From the NCBI RefSeq assembly GCF_022869865.1, contig NZ_CP094984.1, forward strand, positions 434,001 to 498,000: a stretch of 64,000 bases of DNA, read 5' to 3'. Source of the DNA: Arthrobacter zhangbolii (GTDB lineage Bacteria; Actinomycetota; Actinomycetes; Actinomycetales; Micrococcaceae). The notes under the pieces were generated by a model. The model saw nothing but the letters and a program-made list of their open reading frames with translations, ran no database searches and was not told the origin of the DNA. The position numbers and the translations under genes were made by a program. Positions 17,726-26,694 of this stretch are shown here, one piece after another (the stretch's first letter is position 1; each line of letters opens with the position of its first letter).

Positions 17726-19048
17726 ATGAACACCAGATATCCGGACCGCAGGCAGTTCCTGCGGGGAGCGCTGGCCGCTGCCGTCACGGCAGCCGGCGTA
17801 GGTGCAGTGGCCGGTTGCGGCAGCCCGGGCGCGGGCAGCGGCAGCCGGACACCGGTGACCGTCTGGGATCCCTTCCAGGGATCCGACGGCGCCAACATGC
17901 GCGGCATCATCGCGGACATCCAGGAACGGACCGGGCTCAGCGTTGAGCCCACCACGCTTTCCTGGGGCTCGCCGTATTACACCAAGCTCGCCATGAGCTC
18001 GGCCTCCCAGCAGCCGCCGGACGCCGCCATCATGCACCTGTCACGGATGCCCGGCTACGCGCCCGGCGGCCTCCTGGAACCGTGGGACACGGACCTGCTG
18101 GCAGAGCTGGGCGTCAGCGAAAAGGACTTCGCGCCGGCAGTGTGGGAGTCCTGCCAGTACGAGGGCAAGCTGTACTCGCTGCCGCTGGACACCCACCCCT
18201 TCATCTCCTTCTTCAACCAGGACCTGGCCGAGCGTGCCGGGGTACTGGCCAGCGACGGGACCATGGACATTTCCTCCCCGGAGCAGCTGGAGGAAGTAGG
18301 GGCCAAACTCGCGGAAGCCACCGGCGGATACGGGATCAGCTTTGGCTACCTGATGGACACCGCGCAGGCCTGGCGGCTGTTCTGGGGCCTGTACCGGCAG
18401 ACCGGCGGCGAGTGGAGCCTCGAGCCGGGCGGGAAAGCCGGCCTGGACGAGGACAAAGCCGCACAGGTGATCGGATCCGTGGCGTCTTGGATGGACGGCA
18501 AGGCGCTGACGGACAACCTGGACTATGAGGGCGGCCTGGCGGCCTTCAACGGCGGACGGGTCGGGATGATCCTTTCGGGCGTCTGGGAAGTCGCCGGCCT
18601 CAGCGCCGCCGTCCCCAACCTCGGTGCCATGCCGATGCCCACCATGTTCGGAACCCCCGCCGCGTACGCCGATTCACACAGCTATGTGCTGCCCCGTCAG
18701 CGGTCCATGACGGCGGAACACCGCCGCTCGGTCTACGAATTCGTTACCTCGGTCATCCGGGACGGCGGACCGCAGTGGGGCACGGCAGGGCACATTCCCG
18801 CCTACCTCCCCGCCCAGGACACCGCCGAGTACCGGGACCTGCGACCGCAGTCCGACTATGCCGCCGCCGGTGCCAATGTGGTGTTTGACCCGCCCGCATG
18901 GTTCGCGGGGGCAGGCACCGACTTCCAGAACCAGATGTCCCAGGCCCTTGCCGATGCCTTCCGCGGACTGAAGAAACCAATGGACGCCGTCGGCGGCATG
19001 CTCTCCGCCATGGACCGTTTCCTCGCCGCCCCGAACCCGACTGCGTGA
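17726..19048 (+). CDS. Sugar ABC transporter substrate-binding lipoprotein
   Basis: This is a 440-residue family 1 extracellular solute-binding protein. The N-terminus has a Tat motif (DRRQFLRGAL, residues 7-16), a hydrophobic core and the lipobox VAGC (Cys near residue 32), so it should be exported folded and lipid-anchored. The mature part has typical binding-protein segments such as PVTVWDPFQGSDG and GRVGMILSGVWEVAGL. It is the first gene of the importer/Leloir operon and sits directly behind the operator. The ligand is probably a beta-galactoside, inferred from the neighbouring glycosidase, galT and galK. Confidence 0.88.
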   Translation: MNTRYPDRRQFLRGALAAAVTAAGVGAVAGCGSPGAGSGSRTPVTVWDPFQGSDGANMRGIIADIQERTGLSVEPTTLSWGSPYYTKLAMSSASQQPPDAAIMHLSRMPGYAPGGLLEPWDTDLLAELGVSEKDFAPAVWESCQYEGKLYSLPLDTHPFISFFNQDLAERAGVLASDGTMDISSPEQLEEVGAKLAEATGGYGISFGYLMDTAQAWRLFWGLYRQTGGEWSLEPGGKAGLDEDKAAQVIGSVASWMDGKALTDNLDYEGGLAAFNGGRVGMILSGVWEVAGLSAAVPNLGAMPMPTMFGTPAAYADSHSYVLPRQRSMTAEHRRSVYEFVTSVIRDGGPQWGTAGHIPAYLPAQDTAEYRDLRPQSDYAAAGANVVFDPPAWFAGAGTDFQNQMSQALADAFRGLKKPMDAVGGMLSAMDRFLAAPNPTA

Positions 19049-19058
19049 GGAACCAGCC

Positions 19059-20012
19059 ATGACCACCACCACCAACAGTCCCGCCAGCACGCCCCGTCCG
19101 CCCGCCGCAGCCGGAACAAGCCTTGCACCCCGGCGGCGCCCCGGTAAGCAGCCGGCCCCGTCCCGCACCGGATACTGGTTCCTGGCCCCGTATCTGTTCT
19201 TCTTCGCAGTCTTCCTCGTGTGGCCGATTATCTACGGGCTCTGGATGAGCCTTACCAACCGGTCCCTGGTCAACGACGAATCCTCGTTTGCCGGGTTCGC
19301 CAACTATTCGGAGGCCCTGACCGACCCGCAGATGTGGTCCAGCCTGGGCAACACCCTGTTCTTCACGGTCATTTCCTCGGTGCCGCTGATCCTGGTTTCC
19401 TTCGCCATGGCGTACCTCGTCTACACCGGGCTCAAGGGCCAGTGGCTGTGGCGGCTGACCTTCTTCGCGCCGTTCCTGCTGCCGGTCTCCGTGGTCACTG
19501 CCATCTGGGCCTTCCTCTTCACCAACGACTTCGGGCTCATCAACGGCCTGCTGGACCGTTTCGGCATCAGCCAGGTCGGCTGGCTCAGCGATGAGCAGGT
19601 GGCCATGTGGTCCATAGCCCTGGTGACCCTGTGGTGGACGGTGGGCTTCAACTTCCTGCTTTACCTGTCCGCACTGCAGAACATCCCGGACCACCTTTAT
19701 GAGGCGGCCCAGCTGGACGGGGCCGGCACCTGGCGGCGGCTGTTCTCCATCACGCTGCCCATGATGAAAAGCACCACCGGGCTGATTGTGCTGCTGCAGG
19801 CACTGGCCTCGCTGAAGGTCTTTGACCAGATCTTCCTGCTGACCGCCGGCGGGCCCAACGGCGCCACCCGCTCCATCCTGCAGTACATCTACGACGCCGG
19901 CTTCACCGGATACCGGCTCGGCTACGCCTCCGCGACCTCCTACATATTCTTCGCGCTGATTGTTCTGGTCTCCCTGGCCCAGATGTGGTTCGCGAAGCGG
20001 AAGGACTCCTGA
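19059..20012 (+). CDS. Sugar ABC transporter permease (MalF-like)
   Basis: The 317-residue membrane protein has a long cytoplasmic Pro/Ala-rich N-terminus and six predicted membrane segments, starting at about residue 42 (YWFLAPYLFFFAVFLVWPII). The binding-protein-dependent permease EAA loop is seen as LYEAAQLDGAGTWRRLFSITLP near residues 215-236. It starts 10 bases after the binding-protein stop and pairs with the next permease. No ATPase is encoded nearby, so a shared MsmK-type ATPase elsewhere is expected. Confidence 0.9.
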   Translation: MTTTTNSPASTPRPPAAAGTSLAPRRRPGKQPAPSRTGYWFLAPYLFFFAVFLVWPIIYGLWMSLTNRSLVNDESSFAGFANYSEALTDPQMWSSLGNTLFFTVISSVPLILVSFAMAYLVYTGLKGQWLWRLTFFAPFLLPVSVVTAIWAFLFTNDFGLINGLLDRFGISQVGWLSDEQVAMWSIALVTLWWTVGFNFLLYLSALQNIPDHLYEAAQLDGAGTWRRLFSITLPMMKSTTGLIVLLQALASLKVFDQIFLLTAGGPNGATRSILQYIYDAGFTGYRLGYASATSYIFFALIVLVSLAQMWFAKRKDS

Positions 20013-20013
20013 C

Positions 20014-20976
20014 ATGGCTACGTCCACAACAGCGGCAACCGCCCCGGCCGGCTCCGGCCGGGAACCCATGGGGTCCGACGTCGACGCCCGGACCCGCGCC
20101 CGGGCCCAGAAAAAGCGGGAAGCCGAACACCTGCGCACCCTGACCCTCGGCCCCGGACGGAAAGGCCGGGTTGCGGCATACACCGTGGTGGCCGTCCTGG
20201 CTGCCCTCTGGGCACTGCCGATGGTCTGGGCCGTTCTCTCATCCTTCAAATCCGAGGCCGATGTTTCGGCTGCGCCGCTGCAGCTCTGGCCCGAGGGCGG
20301 GTGGACGGCGGACGCTTACCGCAACGTGCTGGCCGCCGGAGACATCCCCCTGTGGATCTGGAACTCTGTCCTGGTCTCCACCCTGGTCACGGTGATTACG
20401 GTAATCATCTCCGCTCTGGCCGCCTATGCCTTTTCCCGGCAGAAGTTCCGCGGCCGGCGCTGGCTGTTTGTGCTGACCATTGCCGCGCTGATGGTGCCGC
20501 CGCAGATCCTGATTGTTCCGCTGTTTGACCAGATGATTGCCCTGCGGCTTTCGGACACGCTCCTGGGCGTTGCCCTGCCGCAGGTGGTGATGCCGCTGAT
20601 GGTGATTGTGATGAAGAACTTCTTCGACCAGATTCCGGTGGAACTGGAGGAAGCGGCCCGGCTGGACGGGGCGAGTGACTTCCGGGTGTTCTTCTCGGTG
20701 GTGCTGCCGCTCTCCCGGTCAATCCTCACGGCGGTCTCGATCTTTGTGTTCATCAGTGCCTGGAACAACTTCCTGTGGCCGTTCATCGTGACCAATTCCC
20801 CGGAGATCATGACGATCCCCGTGGGGCTGGGTACGGTGAAGAATGCCTATGGTGTGCAGTACGCATCCGAAATGGCGAGCGCCATGATCGGTGCGCTGCC
20901 GCTGCTGATCGTCTTTATGCTCTTCCAGCGGCACATCATCCGCGGATTCGCGACATCCGGCATGGGAGGCCAGTAA
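20014..20976 (+). CDS. Sugar ABC transporter permease (MalG-like)
   Basis: The 320-residue MalG-type permease has six membrane segments and the EAA loop ELEEAARLDGASDFRVFFSV near residues 212-231. The N-terminal 50 residues are charged and cytoplasmic. I use the ATG at 20014 (MATSTT), one base after the previous stop codon. An upstream in-frame start at 19960 would overlap the MalF gene by 53 bases. It works as a heterodimer with the upstream permease. Confidence 0.9.
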   Translation: MATSTTAATAPAGSGREPMGSDVDARTRARAQKKREAEHLRTLTLGPGRKGRVAAYTVVAVLAALWALPMVWAVLSSFKSEADVSAAPLQLWPEGGWTADAYRNVLAAGDIPLWIWNSVLVSTLVTVITVIISALAAYAFSRQKFRGRRWLFVLTIAALMVPPQILIVPLFDQMIALRLSDTLLGVALPQVVMPLMVIVMKNFFDQIPVELEEAARLDGASDFRVFFSVVLPLSRSILTAVSIFVFISAWNNFLWPFIVTNSPEIMTIPVGLGTVKNAYGVQYASEMASAMIGALPLLIVFMLFQRHIIRGFATSGMGGQ

Positions 20977-22119
20977 GTGTCCAGCACGTCCCCGGCAGCG
21001 CGGCAGGAAAATGCCGCACTGCCCATCGTCCACCGCCGCCATCAGCTGGCGGACGGCCGCGAATCGCTGTTCTTCACGGACCGCGGCGGCCGGCCGGTGG
21101 ACAAGGTCTCCGATGCCCGTCCGCTCGATCCCCGCTCCGGCAACGGCGAGGTCCGCTTCGACCGGCTGACCGGGGAATGGGTGGCCGTGGCTGCCCACCG
21201 GCAGTCCCGCACCTATCTGCCGCCCGCGGACCAGTGCCCGCTCTGCCCGTCCACGGACACCCGGGCCTCCGAAATCCCGGCCGGGGACTTCGACGTCGTT
21301 GTGTTTGAAAACCGTTTTCCGTCCCTGGGCCCGGCCCTGGGCGAACTGCCGGCCGACGACGACGGCGCCCGGTTGTGGGGCGCCCCCGAGCCCGCGTTCG
21401 GGCGCTGCGAAGTGGTGGTGTTCACCCCCGAGCACAACGCCTCCTTCGGGCAGCTGCCGTATGAACGCGCCCGCACGGTGGTGGAGGCCTGGGCGCAGCG
21501 CACCGCGGAGCTCTCCGCACTGCCCGGCATCCGGCATGTGTTCCCGTTCGAGAACCGCGGCCAGGACATTGGCGTCACCCTGCACCACCCGCACGGACAG
21601 ATCTATGCCTACCCGTACGCCGCCCCGTATGCGGCGCGGCTGGCCGAACGTTCCCGCCGGCACCTGGCAGACCACGGGCAGCCGCTCATGGGCGAGCTGC
21701 TCCGCGCCGAAACCGAGGCCGGGGACCGGATGGTGCTGCAGGGCGAGCATTTCTCCGCCTATGTCCCCTATGCCGCCCGCTGGCCGCTGGAAGTCCATCT
21801 GGTGCCGCACCGCCAGGTGCCGGACCTCGCTGCACTGTCCGGTGCCGAACGCGACGAGCTCGCCGGTATGTACCTGGACCTGCTGCAGCGCGTGGACGGA
21901 CTGTATGACACTCCCACCCCCTACATTGCGGCGTGGCACCAGACTCCCGTCACCGCTGCGGACCGGGAGGCCGGGTGGCTGCACCTGCAGCTGACCAGCC
22001 CGCGCCGGGCCGCAGACAAACTGAAGTTCCTGGCCGGCTCCGAAGCCGCCATGGGCGCCTTTATCAATGACACCACCGCGGAACAGACCGCCGCGAAACT
22101 CCGGGAGGTCCGCGCATGA
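20977..22119 (+). CDS. galT: Galactose-1-phosphate uridylyltransferase
   Basis: The 380-residue protein is GalT. It has GEVRFDRLTGEWVAVAAHR at the N-terminus, zinc-site cysteines in CPLCPS, and the active-site HPH triad H204-P205-H206 within HHPHGQIYAYP, where the second His carries the uridylyl group. It converts UDP-glucose and galactose-1-phosphate to glucose-1-phosphate and UDP-galactose in the Leloir pathway. The GTG start directly abuts the permease stop, and its end overlaps galK by 4 bases (ATGA), showing tight translational coupling. galE is not in this window. Confidence 0.95.
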   Translation: MSSTSPAARQENAALPIVHRRHQLADGRESLFFTDRGGRPVDKVSDARPLDPRSGNGEVRFDRLTGEWVAVAAHRQSRTYLPPADQCPLCPSTDTRASEIPAGDFDVVVFENRFPSLGPALGELPADDDGARLWGAPEPAFGRCEVVVFTPEHNASFGQLPYERARTVVEAWAQRTAELSALPGIRHVFPFENRGQDIGVTLHHPHGQIYAYPYAAPYAARLAERSRRHLADHGQPLMGELLRAETEAGDRMVLQGEHFSAYVPYAARWPLEVHLVPHRQVPDLAALSGAERDELAGMYLDLLQRVDGLYDTPTPYIAAWHQTPVTAADREAGWLHLQLTSPRRAADKLKFLAGSEAAMGAFINDTTAEQTAAKLREVRA

Positions 22120-23324
22120 GCGCCGCCGTCAACGCCGAACCGCTGCAGGACCGCGCGGAAAGCCTGTCCCGGCGGTTTGCCGAGGTTTACGGCCAGGAGC
22201 CCGACGGCGTGTGGCGCGCACCGGGGCGGGTGAACCTGATCGGGGAGCACACGGATTACAACAACGGTTTTGTGCTGCCCTTCGCGATCGACCGCAGTGC
22301 CCTCGTCGCCGTGCGGCTGCGCCGGCCGGACCAGGATCCGGAGGACGAGGCCGACGTCGTCCGGCTCGCCTCCACCTATGGGCAGAAGGGCCGGGGGCTC
22401 TCGCACGCGCGGTTCCGGACCGGCGGCCTGGTGCCGGGAGCCGCGGAGGGCTGGGGCAGCTATCCGGCGGGAGTGGTCTATGCACTGCAGCAACGTGCCG
22501 GGGTTTCCGTACCCGGCTTTGACCTGCTGCTGGATTCCACCGTCCCGGTGGGTGCCGGGCTCTCTTCCTCGCACGCCGTGGAGGTAGCGGTGATCGTGGC
22601 GCTGAATGACCTGCTGGGCCTGGGCCTGGACCGGCCCGGGATGGCCCGCCTGACCCAGTATGCCGAGAACGAGTTTGTCGGCGCCCCCACCGGGATCATG
22701 GACCAGTCGGCCTCACTGATGGGACAGGACGGCGGTGCCCTGTTCCTGGACTGCCGCTCCCTGGACGCCGAAAACGTGCCGCTTCCGCTGGCTGACCACG
22801 GGCTGGAGGTGCTGGTGATGGACACCCGGGTGGCGCACAGCCATGCCGACGGCGGCTACAGCGCCCGCCGGTCCGCCTGCGAACGCGGCGCGGCAGCCCT
22901 CGGCGCGGACTCGCTGCGGGATGTGGCGGCCGATGCGGACCTCTCCGGACTGGATGCGGAGGTTCAGCGCCGGGTGCGCCACGTGCTGGGCGAGAACCAG
23001 CGGGTACTGGCCGTGGTCGAGGAACTGCGCCGCGGAAACGTGGACGGCATCGGCGAGTTGCTGGTTGCCTCCCACGCCTCACTGCGGGATGACTTCGAGG
23101 TTTCCTGCCCGGAGCTGGACCTGGCTGTGGACGCAGCGCTCGCGGCCGGTGCGTTGGGTGCACGGATGACCGGCGGCGGCTTCGGCGGCTCGGCCATAGC
23201 CCTGATCCGGGCTGAGGCCGAGGACGAGGTCCGGGCGGCCGTGCTTGCAGCCTTCGAGGACAAAGGTTGGAAGGAACCGGCACTGTTTACCGTCCTGCCC
23301 GCCGCCGGCGCCGGGCGGCTCTAA
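22116..23324 (+). CDS. galK: Galactokinase
   Basis: The 402-residue GHMP kinase has the galactokinase signature GRVNLIGEHTDYNNGFVLP near residues 36-54. The ATP-binding motif PVGAGLSSSHAVEVAV is near 146-161, and the C-terminal GHMP motif TGGGFGGSAIALI is near 349-361. It phosphorylates galactose at C1 to feed GalT. It is the last gene of the operon that starts with the binding protein, overlaps galT by 4 bases and ends 12 bases from the convergent next gene. Confidence 0.96.
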   Translation: MSAAVNAEPLQDRAESLSRRFAEVYGQEPDGVWRAPGRVNLIGEHTDYNNGFVLPFAIDRSALVAVRLRRPDQDPEDEADVVRLASTYGQKGRGLSHARFRTGGLVPGAAEGWGSYPAGVVYALQQRAGVSVPGFDLLLDSTVPVGAGLSSSHAVEVAVIVALNDLLGLGLDRPGMARLTQYAENEFVGAPTGIMDQSASLMGQDGGALFLDCRSLDAENVPLPLADHGLEVLVMDTRVAHSHADGGYSARRSACERGAAALGADSLRDVAADADLSGLDAEVQRRVRHVLGENQRVLAVVEELRRGNVDGIGELLVASHASLRDDFEVSCPELDLAVDAALAAGALGARMTGGGFGGSAIALIRAEAEDEVRAAVLAAFEDKGWKEPALFTVLPAAGAGRL

Positions 23325-23336
23325 GCTGCCTCGGGG

Positions 23337-23966
23337 TTACCCGGGCCCGAAGGGAATGACGGCCCGGCCGTCCCGGGGAGCTGCGTCGCCCTCCTCGACC
23401 GGTGACTGCACAGCGTAGGAGATGGTTGCGCTGTCGCGTCCCCACTGCACGGAAAATGCCCCGGTGCCGAACGGATCGTAACCGTCATCTGTCAGCACGG
23501 TGTCCCGGAGGACGTAAACGGGTCCGTGCTGCTGTTCATATACGACATGCGTCCCGAGCAGCAAGAAACTCCGGTTGTTGATTAGCAGTGTATGTTCCCC
23601 CGCCGGGGCCGACACTTTTTCATAGCCTGGCCCTGAACTCAGGAGGGCAATGAATCCGTACCCGGCCAGCAGTGCCAACGCGAGGCAACTGGCGGCTGTG
23701 CCGAGGATGCCGGCGGACCATCGCCACACCCCGTGGCGGACCAGGCCGCTGAACCAGGGAACCATCGCGACCGACGATCCGAGCAGGAACCCCCAGGCTC
23801 CGGCCAGGGCAACCAGCCGCAGCTGGCCGGACCCGATTCCTCCGCCCAGATAGATCAAGGTCCCGGCGTCACGGAAGCGGCCAAGCAGGTAAGCCAGGGC
23901 CACCAGCCCGGCCGCTTGGACCAGCCGGCTGATGCCTGCGATCAGCGCCGGCGGGACGGTCATCAT
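23337..23966 (-). CDS. Small membrane protein of unknown function
   Basis: The 209-residue protein has four hydrophobic stretches: about residues 5-23, 28-48, 50-70 (LVALAGAWGFLLGSSVAMVPW) and 82-105 (SAGILGTAASCLALALLAGYGFIAL). A soluble extracytoplasmic C-terminal domain rich in beta-like sequence follows. I recognise no family. Its start codon overlaps the stop of the upstream MarR gene by 4 bases, so the two are translationally coupled and the MarR protein probably regulates or reports on it. Confidence 0.6.
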   Translation of the reverse strand: MMTVPPALIAGISRLVQAAGLVALAYLLGRFRDAGTLIYLGGGIGSGQLRLVALAGAWGFLLGSSVAMVPWFSGLVRHGVWRWSAGILGTAASCLALALLAGYGFIALLSSGPGYEKVSAPAGEHTLLINNRSFLLLGTHVVYEQQHGPVYVLRDTVLTDDGYDPFGTGAFSVQWGRDSATISYAVQSPVEEGDAAPRDGRAVIPFGPG

Positions 23967-24451
23967 CTTGGTGAGTCCGTCCCGCGGTTCACCTCGGCGT
24001 CAACGGCACGCATGCCCTGTTCCAGCGCGCGAAGGTCTTCCAGGGCGAGCCTGGCCAGAATGTCGAAGTTCAGCTCCGGACGTCCCGAGACGAGCCTGCG
24101 GACCACGCTGCGGCCCAGCTCCGTGGCCTTCACCCGGCGCACCCGTGCGTCCCTGGGATCCTCCGAACGCACCGCTACGCCCTGCGCGACGAGGCGGTCG
24201 ATCAGCCCGGACATGGAGGCCATCGAGACGCCAAAGGACTCCGATAATCCCCGCCCGGTGGCCCCTTCCTCGGACGTGACCAGGATGGTGAGCACCTTCA
24301 GCTGGCGCACCGTCAGGTCCGTGGAAAGCAGCGGGTCGAGAAAGGTGGGTACGGATGAGGACTGCAGTGAATCGGCGAGGTCTTCGAGGTCGCGCAGGAT
24401 TCGCTCGCGTTCCTGCTGCTCGTTGCTTGTGCCGCCGCTTCCTTCGCTCAT
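23963..24451 (-). CDS. MarR-family transcriptional regulator
   Basis: The 162-residue protein has a winged helix-turn-helix of MarR type. DLTVRQLKVLTILVTSEEG leads in, GRGLSESFGVSMASMSGLIDRLVAQG is the recognition helix region, and RSEDPRDARVRRVKATELGRSVV is the wing, with the family's DxRxRxxxLT-like pattern. It is divergent from a flavin monooxygenase gene across about 200 bases containing an inverted repeat (24502-24518), and it is coupled to a small membrane protein gene downstream. A role controlling the monooxygenase and itself is inferred from position. Confidence 0.85.
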   Translation of the reverse strand: MSEGSGGTSNEQQERERILRDLEDLADSLQSSSVPTFLDPLLSTDLTVRQLKVLTILVTSEEGATGRGLSESFGVSMASMSGLIDRLVAQGVAVRSEDPRDARVRRVKATELGRSVVRRLVSGRPELNFDILARLALEDLRALEQGMRAVDAEVNRGTDSPR

Positions 24452-24501
24452 GAGTTCACCGTAGCCGCAGCACCGGAGTCAGCAAACACTCAGCCAATTT
24501 A

Positions 24502-24518
24502 GTTAGGGTGAGGCTAAC
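24502..24518. promoter_or_regulatory. Inverted repeat between marR-type and monooxygenase genes
   Basis: GTTAG (24502-24506) and CTAAC (24514-24518) form an inverted repeat with spacer GGTGAGG. It lies 51 bases from the MarR start in the divergent region, a natural place for a MarR operator. The stretch also partly resembles an actinobacterial DtxR/IdeR iron box, about 13 of 19 positions by eye, so the binding protein is uncertain. Confidence 0.5.
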
Positions 24519-24564
24519 CGTTTAGGCGGTGAACGTAATACCGGCGTTCCCGGTTGGCGTAGGG

Positions 24565-24635
24565 GGAGCAAGCTGCATTCCCGCGCGCCCCGGCGTCGTT
24601 CGTCTTCCTTGCTCCGCTGTGCTTCCAGGGCGCGC
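24565..24635 (+). other. Interleaved inverted repeats in the monooxygenase leader
   Basis: Two perfect 8-bp pairings interleave: GGAGCAAG (24565-24572) with CTTGCTCC (24608-24615), and GCGCGCCC (24583-24590) with GGGCGCGC (24628-24635). This order is that of a pseudoknot or of two competing stems, and it ends 10 bases before the Shine-Dalgarno TAAGGAA. It matches no riboswitch class I know. Confidence 0.35.
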
Positions 24636-24654
24636 AAGCGACGTAAGGAAACAA

Positions 24655-26466
24655 ATGAGCTATCAAACGCCCGCAAATGAACGTGACCTGTCGGACGGCC
24701 TGGACGTTGAGGCCCTCCGGGCCAAATACAAGGCAGAACGGGACCGACGCATCCGCCCGGACGGAGCCTCCCAGTACCAGCCGGCCAAGGGGAAATTCGG
24801 CTACTACGCCACGGACCCCTACACTCCCCGCACGGAGCGGGAACCGCTGAGCGACTCGGTGGAGGTACTGGTGATCGGCGGCGGCTTCGGCGGGCTCATG
24901 ACCGGAGCGCGCCTGCGGCAGGCCGGCGTCGAAAACATCCGGATGATGGACGAGGCCGGAGACTTCGGCGGGACCTGGTACTGGAACCGCTACCCCGGCA
25001 TCCGCTGCGACATTGAGTCCTACGTCTACATGCCGCTGCTTGAGGAAGTCGGCTACATCCCCAGCGAGCGCTACGCTCCGGGGGAAGAGATCCGCCGGCA
25101 TGCCGTGTCCATTGCGGAGCGCTTCGACCTGTACCGCGACACCGTCTTCCACACCCGGGTGACCGGGCTGGTATGGGACGAGGCGGCACTGGAATGGATT
25201 GTTTCCAGCGACCGCGGCGATTCCATGCGGGCCCGTTTTGTGATCACGTCCTCCGGAACGCTCACGCAGCCGAAGCTCCCGGGCATCCCGGGCATCGATT
25301 CCTTTAAGGGCCACACCTTCCACACCAGCCGCTGGGACTACGGCTACACCGGCGGAGACCAGTTCGGCAACCTCACCGGGCTGGCGGACAAAAAAGTGGC
25401 GGTGGTCGGCACCGGTGCCACGGGCATCCAGGTGGTCCCCATGGTGGCGCGCGACGCCGAGCAGCTGGTGGTCTTCCAGCGCACACCGTCCTCGGTGGAC
25501 ATCCGGAACAACCGGCCCACCGATCCCGCCTGGGCGGCTTCCCTGCAGCCGGGCTGGCAAAAGGAACGGATGGAGAACTTCCTGGCCGTGGTGTCCGGGG
25601 AGCCGGTGGAGGAGGACCTGACCCGGGACGGCTGGACCTCGGTTCCGCAGCTGCACCGCAAAATGATCAGCGGCGCCGTCGACACGTCCGTTTCCGCGGA
25701 AGAACGCGAACGGCTCGACGAGCTTGTTGATTTCCGGAAAATGAACGCCATCCGCGCCCGTGTGGATGAGGAAGTCTCCGATCCGGAGGCGGCCGAAAAG
25801 CTCAAGCCCTGGTACCGCTACATGTGCAAGCGGCCCGCCTTCAGCGACTACTACCTGGAGACCTTCAACCGCCCCAACGTGACCCTGGTGGACACCGCGG
25901 ACTTCGGCGGGATCAGCCGCATCACGGAAAACACGGTCGTGGTGGGCGAGGAGGAATACGAGGTGGACTGCATCATCTTCGCCACCGGCTTTGAGGTGGG
26001 CGTCTCAGGTGTCACCTCCGGGGCCATGCCGGTGACCGGACGCGGCGGGCAGACCCTGCTGGAAGCCTGGGGGCGCGGACCGCGGACCCTGCACGGCTTC
26101 TACACGCACGGCTTCCCGAACCTGTTCCACCTCGGATCGCTGCAGAACGCCAACTCCGTGAACTTCGTCCACATCCTGATGGAACAGGCACACCACATTG
26201 CCGCCGTCATCGGCAAGGCACGCGAGGTGGGTGCCCGGTACATCGAACCGACGGCCGAAGCCGAAGCGGCCTGGGGGGAAACCATCCAGCGCACTGCGGC
26301 GGACAACCGGAAGTTCGCCGCGGAGTGCACACCGGGCTACTACAACCGCGAGGGTAACCCGCCGCCCGTCAGCTTCTCCTTCAGCCCGGGGCCGGTAGTC
26401 TTCCACCGGATGCTGGAGCAGTGGCGCGGGGAGTTCATCGAGGATGTGCTCGTGACTGAGGTTTAG
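24655..26466 (+). CDS. Flavin-containing Baeyer-Villiger-type monooxygenase
   Basis: The 603-residue protein has an FAD Rossmann motif VIGGGFGGLMTGARL (from residue 73). The Baeyer-Villiger fingerprint FxGxxxHTxxW appears as FKGHTFHTSRW (residues 217-227), and an NADPH Rossmann motif VAVVGTGATGIQ lies near 248. Length and layout match type I cyclohexanone/phenylacetone-type monooxygenases, which insert oxygen next to a ketone using NADPH and O2. The substrate is unknown; the long C-terminus (HGFYTHGFPNLFHLGSLQN) is typical of the steroid/cycloketone group. The ATG at 24655 has TAAGGAA 5 bases upstream. An upstream in-frame GTG at 24529 would translate the structured leader and is rejected. 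Confidence 0.88.
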   Translation: MSYQTPANERDLSDGLDVEALRAKYKAERDRRIRPDGASQYQPAKGKFGYYATDPYTPRTEREPLSDSVEVLVIGGGFGGLMTGARLRQAGVENIRMMDEAGDFGGTWYWNRYPGIRCDIESYVYMPLLEEVGYIPSERYAPGEEIRRHAVSIAERFDLYRDTVFHTRVTGLVWDEAALEWIVSSDRGDSMRARFVITSSGTLTQPKLPGIPGIDSFKGHTFHTSRWDYGYTGGDQFGNLTGLADKKVAVVGTGATGIQVVPMVARDAEQLVVFQRTPSSVDIRNNRPTDPAWAASLQPGWQKERMENFLAVVSGEPVEEDLTRDGWTSVPQLHRKMISGAVDTSVSAEERERLDELVDFRKMNAIRARVDEEVSDPEAAEKLKPWYRYMCKRPAFSDYYLETFNRPNVTLVDTADFGGISRITENTVVVGEEEYEVDCIIFATGFEVGVSGVTSGAMPVTGRGGQTLLEAWGRGPRTLHGFYTHGFPNLFHLGSLQNANSVNFVHILMEQAHHIAAVIGKAREVGARYIEPTAEAEAAWGETIQRTAADNRKFAAECTPGYYNREGNPPPVSFSFSPGPVVFHRMLEQWRGEFIEDVLVTEV

Positions 26467-26488
26467 CGCCTCTTTGTCCTGGTCCGTG

Positions 26489-26613
26489 TGCGGGGCCTGG
26501 CAGCCTTGGCCCCGCCTGCTCGGCCCCGCCTGCGGGGCCTGGCTCCGGCGGCAACGAAATTCCAGAGCTCGCAGAGCTCGCTTGGAATATTAAAGCCGCC
26601 TCCGCCAGGCCCC
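26489..26613. repeat. Nested inverted-repeat element between convergent genes
   Basis: The larger part (26534-26613) folds into one long interrupted hairpin. GGGGCCTGGC (26534-26543) pairs with 26604-26613, GGCGGC (26547-26552) with 26595-26600, and ATTCCA (26559-26564) with 26583-26588, around a loop with two GAGCTC palindromes. A first unit before it pairs GCGGGGCC (26490-26497) with GGCCCCGC (26508-26515). No T-run follows, so it is not a simple terminator. It resembles a REP/BIME-type element. Confidence 0.6.
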
Positions 26614-26694
26614 TACGGCGGTACGTCACCGGGGCAGGCAACAAAACAGGCCCCGCCAGCGCGTCCTAGGTTGCCGCCTTTAGTTGGGTGGAGG

